Source: Ampullaceana balthica (taxonomy: Eukaryota > Mollusca > Gastropoda > Lymnaeidae). From it: 64,000 nt of DNA. Location: NCBI GenBank assembly GCA_944989445.1, contig CALYLW010000320.1, forward strand, positions 613,501 through 677,500, written 5' to 3'. Shown one piece after another: positions 56,506-64,000 of this stretch. The translations under genes and the position numbers were made by a program. A model generated the notes under the pieces. That model was not told where the DNA came from and searched no databases. It worked only from the letters and a program-made list of their open reading frames with translations. Position 1 is the first letter of the stretch. Every line of letters begins with the position of its first letter.

Positions 56506-56690
56506 CCGGTCACATCAAAAAGTCCGGACCCATCAAAAAGTCCGGTCCCATCAAAACGTCAGGTCCCATCAAAAAGTCCGGTCTCATAAAAAATTCCGGT
56601 CTCATCAAAAAGTCCCGTCTCATCAAAAAGCCCGGTCTCATCAAAAAGTCCGGTCCCACCAATAATTCCGGTTTGGAAATGTCTTGCCGT
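56506..56690. repeat. 15-bp minisatellite, about 12 copies
   Basis: The unit is AAAAAGTCCGGTCCCATC with small changes (effective period 15). Plus reads GPIKKS-type and minus reads LMGPDF-type pentapeptides; both are period-3 artefacts. Confidence 0.88.
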
Positions 56691-57271
56691 TTGTAAACAA
56701 TGTTTGTGTCTGAAATAGTGAACGTTTTTTTGGATGTGTCAAATTCTCCCCTTAGCCGTGCACAGTTAAAACCTTCTTTAATGTATATCATGCCGAGAGG
56801 AAATTGGATTCGTTTTCTCAATTCGTCTCATTCTCCCGACGTTTTCAAACATTTGCCCCCCACCCCCACCCATTTTCTACCTCACCCCAACCCGAACTCT
56901 TCCCATCAAACGATTTGTCAATGTTCAACATGACGTCATCGCTGTTCAACTTTATATTGGACCAGCGATTCTCAAACTCATGCGTTTTTTTGACAACCAT
57001 CTATGGAGTTACAAGGACTGTTATATACCAAATGTGTCAGTTAATTAATAGTGTAAGTCTCTGTGCTGGGTCATTTAAATTACAAATTCAGATATTTTTT
57101 TTGGCCGATTCACGCCAAATATTTTTATGTCCCATTTTTTTTCTCTCAAGATTTCACATGTCTTTTAGCTTTATTTTCACTTTTCCTTTGGATGGCTTGA
57201 TACTTCAAGTCAATCAGCTATTAGGTGACACCTTCACCAAAGATTCGTTTCGAGCAATCTCTTCCCCGTTT
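56691..57271. other. Non-coding stretch
   Basis: A long plus frame (56804-57391) is phenylalanine/serine-rich, and it runs straight through the LINE fragment H7, which argues against a real gene. Confidence 0.45.
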
Positions 57272-57333
57272 TTATCTTATCCGTTACAGACGCCCCTTCT
57301 ATACAGAAGATTATTGCGTCCTACGCTTATCTA
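57272..57333 (-). mobile_element. LINE 3'-end fragment H7
   Basis: TTATCCGTTACAGACGCCCC, TTCTATACAGAAGATTATTG and CGTCCTACGCTTATC: the H core in minus orientation, with a short TCTTATCC tail. Confidence 0.55.
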
Positions 57334-58040
57334 TAATGACATCAATGGCAACGATGAGTCAACCTGTCGGCAGATCTTTCATAAAGTTTGAGAATAACTC
57401 AAACTCGTTCAACTTTCAGATCCCAATTTTTAAAAATTAATAAAAAAATTTTTTTTAAAGTTTGATAGCTCTTGGATTCCTTACAATTCTGTCTTAGATT
57501 GTCTCCCTCTAAAAACTATAAATATAAAAAAATAATAAAATTTAAAAAAAGCAACTTTTCTTTTCTTCCTACAAGCCTCCCCCACCCCCGCCCACCTCGC
57601 TCTTTGCTACGATACCCCCCCCACACACGCTCCCACACAATCAAACAAAGACACACACACACACACAATCTGTGCACCCCCACTCCCAGGCCCCTCTTAA
57701 CTTTGCGCCAAATTTTTATTCACTCATCGGTCAACTCCGTAGATTGCCTCGGTAGCGAGTCAGCAAATGTGATTTCATCCGGATTACGTCATTTACGCAC
57801 ATTTCCGAAATTGTGGGAATTCCCAATGGTTCCGGTAATATCCCGCCTCGCCCTGCCCCCCCCCCTTTAATGATATTGAGAATATTTCCTTCACCAACAT
57901 TTTAGGAGGTTGACCAAACGTACATCATTTCACTTTCCTTCCAGTGTTGACTCCTATGTTCATTGTTTACTGTCTTTAATAGGGTCATTGGGCCATCGTG
58001 ACAGATCGTAGGTTAGAAATATGTCTCACCCGACCCCTAT
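57334..58040. other. Non-coding stretch
   Basis: C-rich and CACACA patches (about 57585-57690). No supported exon. Confidence 0.45.
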
Positions 58041-58103
58041 CACACACACACACACACACACGCACGCACACACACACACACACGCACGCACACACACACA
58101 CAC

Positions 58104-58134
<31 letters not shown>

Positions 58135-58145
58135 CACTAACACAC
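58041..58145. repeat. (CA)n microsatellite
   Basis: About 100 bp of CACACA with GCACGCA interruptions. Confidence 0.95.
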
Positions 58146-58321
58146 AAACACCAACCTTGACATTATGAATATGAACTTATCATACAATGTGTTATACATC
58201 TGTGTATCAGTTTCAAACTAGACAGACTTTGAGTTTAGTTGGCAATGAAGAAAGAATGTGATATGCGCGGTCATCAACGCAAAAGAAAAGATTTGCTTGC
58301 TGTTGGTGTTGAAACCTTTTC

Positions 58322-58625
58322 TAACTTGAAGCTGTCATTGAATGAAACCTTGTATGAATCTGTCATTGAATTAAACCATGTCTGAAGCTGTCATTGAATG
58401 AAACCTTGTCTGAAGCTGTCATTGAATGAAATCTTGTCTGAAGCTGTCATTGAATGAAACCTTGTATGAATCTGTCATTGAATTAAACCTTGTCTGAAAC
58501 TGTCTTTGAAGGAAACCTTGTCTGAAGCTGTTATTGAATGAAATCTTTTCTGAAGCTTTCATTGAATGTAAACCTGTCTGAAGTATTGAATGAAACCTTA
58601 TCTAAAGCTGTCATTCAAGAAAACC
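58322..58625. repeat. 28-bp minisatellite, about 11 copies
   Basis: The unit contains GAAGCTGTCATTGAATGAAA and CCTTGTCT, with decaying copies at both ends. Confidence 0.9.
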
Positions 58626-58834
58626 GAGTAAGCTGTCAGCTTTGAGAGTGATGTCTGAATCTGTGAATGAAGAAAAAGTTATCTGAAACCGTCAACGAAG
58701 AAAAATTTGAGCAACGATTCGAAGCTTCAGAGACATTTTTAAAAAAAATAGAAATGGAAATTTATAGCAATATAATTAATGCCTGGGGCGGCAAATCTTT
58801 TCACTTGGCTATGAGGGGACGACATGGGCTAGCG

Positions 58835-59290
58835 AGAATGTAAGAGTATGAGATGGGGCTAGTGAGGATGGAAGTATATGAGAGGGTGTTAGGGAGGATG
58901 GAAGTATATGAGAGGGTGTTAGGGAGGATGGAAGTATATGATAGGGTGTTAGGGAGTATGGAAGTATGTGAGAGGTTGTTAGGGAGGATGGAAGTATGTG
59001 AGAGGGTGTTAGGGAGGATGGGAGTTTGTGAGAGGGTGTTGGGGAGGATGGAAGTATGTGAGAGGGTGTTAGGGAGGATGGGAGTTTGTGAGAGGGTGTT
59101 GGGGAGGATGGAAGTATGTGAGAGGGTGTTAGGGAGGATGGAAGTATATGAGAGGGTGTTAGGGAGGATGGAAGTATGTGAGAGGGTGTTAGGGAGGATG
59201 GAAGTATGTGAGAAGGTGTTAGCGAGGATGGAAGTTTGTGAGAGGGTGTTAGGGAGGATGGAAGTATGTGAGAGGGTGTTAGGGAGGATG
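58835..59290. repeat. 30-bp minisatellite, about 15 copies
   Basis: The unit contains GGAAGTATGTGAGAGGGTGT and TAGGGAGGAT. Both strands remain open (VCERVLGRME on plus, TSILPNTLSH on minus), a consequence of the period. Confidence 0.93.
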
Positions 59291-60192
59291 CATGTGTATG
59301 AAGGTGGGGGGGGCAAGTGTGTAAGGAAATATCTGAGAGAGATTAGTCATCACGCAAGAGTATCATTCGGGCTTCTGACTTTAAGAGAGGGGCATGCGTG
59401 TTTTAGACATTGCCATACAATAATAATAAGTAGATGAATTTTTCGAATTAAGCCATCGTCTCTGGGACAAAATATGTGTGAGACTGCAATCAGGCTTTTC
59501 TCGTCATCCCTCGTAACATTTTGATGCTATTTCCAGTTTAACAACCTGATAGGGGTCAGGGGGTTATAATAATGAAAGACAAGAACAAAACACGTTTTGA
59601 TGAAATGGCGAAACTAATTGAAAAGCGCTGTAAAAAGAAGCTGCAACTGCTTTTGGGAGAATTCTGGGTGACGTCACAGAAACATGCAAACAAATCGTAT
59701 CAACGGGAGGTAATCCAATGAGGTCACAGGATTAAGGCTCCAGTTTGTTGATGGAAATGTTTCAAATCAAAGTGAAGTCTAGTCGCGGGCCAGTACATCA
59801 AATAAACAGCGATATGGTGGTGCGTCAGTGTGTACTTGCATTGTTGTATGGCTGACAGTTCTTTGCACTCACATTAAGCTTGCAATTTTTAAAAACACTT
59901 AAAAGTGAAAAAATAGTATAAAAGTTTGTAGTTTTATTAAGATTAAAAAAATGCAATATGAAAAGAAATGTTTCAAATGCAATATTACAAGATATGTTTG
60001 GAATTCAGTATGAACAGAAAATGTTGGAATTTAATAGGAATTTATGATCGGAATACAACTTGGCAAAATTTTTATTTCAAAAGTTTTTTTTAATACATTA
60101 ATCAATTCATTACAAAGACGAAATCAATTTTCTTTAATTCGCTTGGATTTGAGTCCTCCACCTTAAGATAAGATTTCTGAGGCTAATAAATG
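59291..60192. other. Non-coding stretch
   Basis: No gene recognised; AT-rich from about 59890. Confidence 0.45.
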
Positions 60193-61167
60193 ACAAGTAA
60201 TAAAAACTCGAATGAGTATTTAAACGCAATTTCCAAAAAGAATTTTCGATTTTATATTCAAGGGAAATCATTCTAGATTACATTAAAAGTCGATTCAAAT
60301 AAGTAATTCTGAAAGTAAACACATTATGACGTCATATCACCTCATGCTACATCACACCAAGAATGCGTCAATATAATGCGCACCACGCAACAATCAATAT
60401 ACATAATTCCCGTTGTCTGTATATAAGGATGTAACTAGGTGGCGCTGCAAAATTTGTAATGCTGTTAGGTGGCGCTGCGATCAACATAATACAATTACGG
60501 CACCAAAAATAACACTTTTCGAACGTTCCGCATAAAAGTGTTCAATATGATAATAAATGAATCAAATAAAAATAAGTAAAAGTTCTGTATTACATTATTT
60601 ATTATTCTGGTGTGTATTTTAAAAAAAATAAATAATAGATTTCATCTGAAATGTATTCATTTTGAAAACTTCCGTCATTTTTGATGGGTTACACTAGTGT
60701 AACATAAGCATTCACAAAGCGGGAACACTCCATTAACTATCATTCTAGATTACATTAAAAGTAATTTCAAATCTATAACTTTGAAATTAAACAAAACAAT
60801 TGCTTTAAAAAATTGCTTCTAAAATTACGGGAGTCGAACGTAAACAGATTTTTGAAAAAATTCCTTGTTCAACATTGTTCTAAATATTATTATCTATTGT
60901 TTGACGTTTGTTTCAACCTGATAGATGTTATGGTTGGCGAGAAATTGACAAATTACTGATATTTTTAAAGGGTTTTTTTGGATTTTCCAAGAAATCCAGT
61001 TAACCTTTTCGGAATTTTTTTTTGCCGTTGCACATCCTTGGGACCTCCTTAGCATATTTGCAAAAACCCGAACCCTCTATCTGATATGGTTCAGGAGGAG
61101 TTGCATTGTCAAGCTTGACAGACATTTCAAATCTATAAATTTTTCCAAGGGAAATTGCGTTAAAAAC
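60193..61167 (-). mobile_element. Family G element, inverted, interrupted copy
   Basis: The plus strand runs TTTAAACGCAATTTCC at 60219 to GGAAATTGCGTTAAAA near 61151-61166, and its blocks are the reverse of 48298-48973. Between GCAACAATC (about 60396) and ATAAGCATTCACAAAGC (about 60704) there is extra sequence absent from the other copy. Confidence 0.62.
60397..60703. repeat. Insertion in the family G copy, D-like
   Basis: About 300 bp with GTAACTAGGTGGCGCTGC, a second GTTAGGTGGCGCTGC, and ACGGCACCAAAAATAACAC / CGAACGTTCCGC. The latter resembles the middle of family D repeats. Its edges lack a clear duplication. Confidence 0.45.
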
Positions 61168-61716
61168 GATTATTATTTTAAAACTAACTGTCATACTTAT
61201 TAAAAAACGTAATAATTCTCTTAAATGATTAATTTTTTGAAATTTGATTTGCTTAAAAAAATTTCATACCTGTTATTTAAATATATTTTTAACATATACT
61301 TTTAACAATACATTAATAATCTTACAGCCCAATTGGCATCAACTTTTTGGGCAACCAACTTGCCATGTTTTTGAAATTTTTCGGTAATTCAGGTGTGTGC
61401 CTCCTGCTTCAGTCTGTGCCAATCGTTTTTTTTTCCTTTGCAACGGACGTGACGTCATATGCCTTCCCTTCCTGCCTCCGTCAATCATGTTGATGTTGTG
61501 GACGTGACGACTTGTGACTTATCTATGACGTCAGATCCATCTTATGCTAATAGCCACCGTCATGTCAATATCTTGCTTTATAGTAGTCTTTTACATACGA
61601 GTATACTCAAGGCAGATCATTGTAAATAACATCTAATTTCATAAGATTTATCAAACATAATTTGTTCCGACTTTCACCTAAAGGGGCAAAATCGATGTTT
61701 AAATATATATATATAT
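61168..61716. other. Non-coding stretch
   Basis: Includes several GTGACGTCA-type words (61450-61530) without MITE ends. No gene. Confidence 0.4.
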
Positions 61717-62100
61717 ACTAGGGGTTGTAGGGCGCCTTTGGCGCCCACACCGGCTTTAGGGCGCCTTTGGCGCCCACTTTTTTTTGTCAAAACCCCAGGT
61801 AACTTATAATAAATAAATACGAAATATTTAACTTCCTGAAATGTACACAAAGTATTTTATAATTATAAATCCTGAAATCCTATTTTTACATCGTTCCCTT
61901 TTCCAAAATTAAGATATAAGCTAAAAGAATGACGTCATATAATATATATTTTTTACAGCGCGTCTTTAATTTGTAATTAATTTGCACACCTTTTGATGCA
62001 CACCTTTTTCTAAATATAAGATCAAACAATGACGTCATGTTAAATATTTTTACAGTGCTAATAATCACCACACGATTTTTTAACTGATATAGACTGTTGT
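61717..62100 (+). repeat. ACTAG/GGCGCC repeat
   Basis: Starts ACTAGGGGTTGTAGGGCGCC, with GGGCGCCTTTGGCGCCCAC present twice. TACACAAAGTATTTTATAAT and ACAGTGCTAATAATCACCAC follow, as at 34818-35220. Confidence 0.6.
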
Positions 62101-62420
62101 ACATCGTTCCTCAGCGTTCCACATCCGGTGACTTGGGCTTTTATATTTATTATATATTTGTTTTTGGTTTTTTTTTGTTACGCCCACGAAAAGTGTTGCG
62201 TTAAAGTTAAGGGGAGAGCGGAGAGCACACGTGCTGGGCTCGCGCACCACTGACGAAAGCTTCTTGTCTGCATTTGCGGAGACCGTCTGACAGCTTTTCA
62301 TCACTTGATGTAGGAAATGGAGGGGAGACATCGCCACTAGACAGGTCATATGGCGTCCTCAAAGATAACAGATTCAGAGCCATGTCGAATTTTAGAATTC
62401 ATGCGCGTTTGTGGGTCTGA
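62101..62420. other. Non-coding stretch
   Basis: A minus frame (62080-62349) has no recognisable family. Confidence 0.4.
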
Positions 62421-62585
62421 ATGTAGTGAGTGTGTGTGGGTACTTGTACGTGTGAATGTGTGTGGGTGCTTGTACGTGTGAATGTGTGTGCGTGCTTGTA
62501 CGTGGGAATGTGTGTGGGTGCTTGTACGTGTGAATAATGTGTGTGCGTGCTCGTACGTGTGAATGTGTGTGCGTGCTTGTACGTT
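62421..62585. repeat. 26-bp minisatellite, about 6 copies
   Basis: The unit contains GTGTGTGGGTGCTTGTACGT and GTGAAT, with GCGTGC variants. Confidence 0.9.
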
Positions 62586-62975
62586 TTTTTAAGCGTTCTT
62601 CTGTGTCTTTGGGTTCGAGGATATGTGTTTAAGAAATGAAGGTTGATATGATTACTGGAAATATGATTACGTCATCCCGCGTGCATCGATATTAAAAGAA
62701 TTGTGTAAAGTCGCATTATTGACATAAAGAATTCCGGGGCCATATATGTTTGTATTTGGATTGATGTCCATGTAGTGTTCAGAATAGGGCCCACAACTAT
62801 GAACTGTTGTTAAACAGACTTAATACGGCCTCTCACAGTTAGTGAGAGGTGAACCAGGTAAAGCTGATTTCACGAGTGTACTCTCTTTATACCCTACTTA
62901 CAACACTTTAACCTCAAGCAGGTTAACGCCCCTAAAAATGCAAACAACATTACATTGTTTATAATGAACACTTTT
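62586..62975. other. Non-coding stretch
   Basis: Nothing recognised. Confidence 0.45.
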
Positions 62976-63790
62976 TTTGTATCAAATTAGTCTGTTGTAT
63001 CAAATTAGTTTGTTGTATCAAATTAGTCTGTTGTATCAAATTAGTTTGTTGTATCAAATTAGTTAGTTGTATCAAATTAGTTTGTTGTATAATTATTTTG
63101 TTGTATCAAATTAGTTTGTTGTATCAAATTAGTTTGTTGTATCAAATTAGTCTGTTGTATCAAATTAGTTTGTTGTATCAAATTAGTTTGTTGTATCAAA
63201 TTAGTTTGTTGTATCGAATTAGTTTGTTGTATCCATTAAGTTTGTTTTATCAAATTAGTTTGTTGTATCAAATTAGTCTGTTGTATCAAATTAGTTTGTT
63301 GCATCCAATTAGTTTGTTGTATCATTTTAGTTTGTTGTATCAAATTAGTCTGTTGTATCAAATTTGTTTGTTGTATCCAATTAGTTTGTTGTATCATTTT
63401 AGTTTGTTGTATCAAATTAGTTTGTTGTATGATATTTGTCTGTTCTACCAAATTAGTTTGTTGTATCAAATTAGTTTGTTGTATCAAATTAGTTTGTTGT
63501 ATCAAATTAGTTTGTTATACCCAATTAGTTTGTTGTATCATATTAGTTCCTTGTATCAAATTAGTTTGTTGTATCAAATTAGTTCTTTGTATAAAATTAG
63601 TTTGTTGTATCAAATTAGTTTGTTGTATCATATTAGTTTGTTGTATCATATTACTTTGCTGTATCAAATTAGTTTGTTGTATCATATTAGTCTGTTGTAT
63701 CCAATTAGTTAGTTGTTTCCAATTAGTTTGTTGTATCAAATTAGTTTGTTTTATCAAATTAGTTTGTTGTATCAAATTAGTTTGTTACAG
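62976..63790. repeat. 18-bp minisatellite, about 45 copies
   Basis: The unit is TTAGTTTGTTGTATCAAA, with an indel near 63090 and substitution variants (TCTG, CCAA, CATT). Open on both strands because the period is a multiple of three (YQISLL on plus, IQQTNL on minus). Confidence 0.95.
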
Positions 63791-63854
63791 TCACTTTAAT
63801 AACCAACAAAACATATCTGATAGCAATGTCATTCTGACTAACCGACAGAGTTCA

Positions 63855-64000
63855 CGCGTTAAAAGTTCAAGATCGTGATATTGAACCAATAACCTATGTT
63901 GTTAAAAGAGCAAGATCACACAAGTTCAGCGCAAGGTCATGCGTGAAGGAGTCAGATCACGATAGTAAAGCAATAGGTCATGTTTAAAAGTGCAAGAACG
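63855..64000. repeat. Imperfect tandem repeat, about 50 bp, continuing off the window
   Basis: GTTAAAAG(T/A), CAAGATC, CAATA(A/G)(C/G)(C/T)(T/C)AT words recur about three times up to the window end. Confidence 0.5.

Noticed and set aside
56804..57391. 195-codon plus-strand frame
   Set aside because: It runs through the LINE fragment H7 and has no recognisable domain; phenylalanine/serine-rich from T-rich sequence.
58801..59437. 171- and 194-codon frames on opposite strands
   Set aside because: Both are products of the 30-bp array; mutually antisense and low-complexity.

Overview
The window reads as nuclear DNA of an invertebrate animal with an AT-rich genome (roughly two thirds A+T by eye), plausibly a gastropod mollusc. 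The signs are split coding exons with GT-AG junctions, non-LTR retrotransposon 3' ends, many hAT-type and PIF/Harbinger-type non-autonomous transposons with recognisable target-site duplications (TSDs), and a very high density of minisatellites. No bacterial, organellar or viral gene organisation is visible. The molluscan assignment is an inference from overall style, not from a diagnostic gene.

Protein-coding content is small. The best gene is on the minus strand: two phase-compatible exons (8149-8366, then 7260-7506) encode most of a secreted ML-domain protein like ganglioside GM2 activator. Its introns are full of minisatellites, and one array (6951-7274) has copied the exon-end/5' splice site of the downstream exon about nine times. 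A weaker plus-strand model at 23.6-24.6 kb has a CRE and TATA-like promoter and two phase-compatible exons. A charged, glutamine/glutamate/arginine-rich open segment lies on the minus strand at 21.6-21.8 kb. Everything else that stays open is transposon debris or period-3 tandem repeat.

Mobile DNA dominates. Three retrotransposon reverse-transcriptase C-termini are present (1.8-2.5 kb, 10.4-11.1 kb, 27.6-27.9 kb) plus an RTE-type 3' tail (3.07-3.27 kb). The 27.6 kb copy is followed by a 3' segment that recurs at least six more times as short fragments ending in GATAA-type simple repeats, so it appears to be the tail of a LINE family. DNA transposons include hAT-like MITEs with perfect or near-perfect 8-bp TSDs (806-1017, 13770-15803, 21016-21190, 25711-25872, 47360-47544, 51513-51807, 55810-55994), and GGGGCCGTCC-ended elements with TTA/TAA duplications (PIF/Harbinger-like). 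Further inverted-repeat families are labelled E, F and G here, and there is a 369-bp foldback. Several are nested, giving a relative order of insertion.

Tandem repeats cover about 14% of the window: a 21-copy 89-bp satellite (17912-19780), 31-bp arrays at 22.6 and 25.9 kb, and arrays of about 15 to 60 bp spread throughout. The interval 28-33 kb and many 0.5-1.5 kb gaps hold nothing recognisable by eye.
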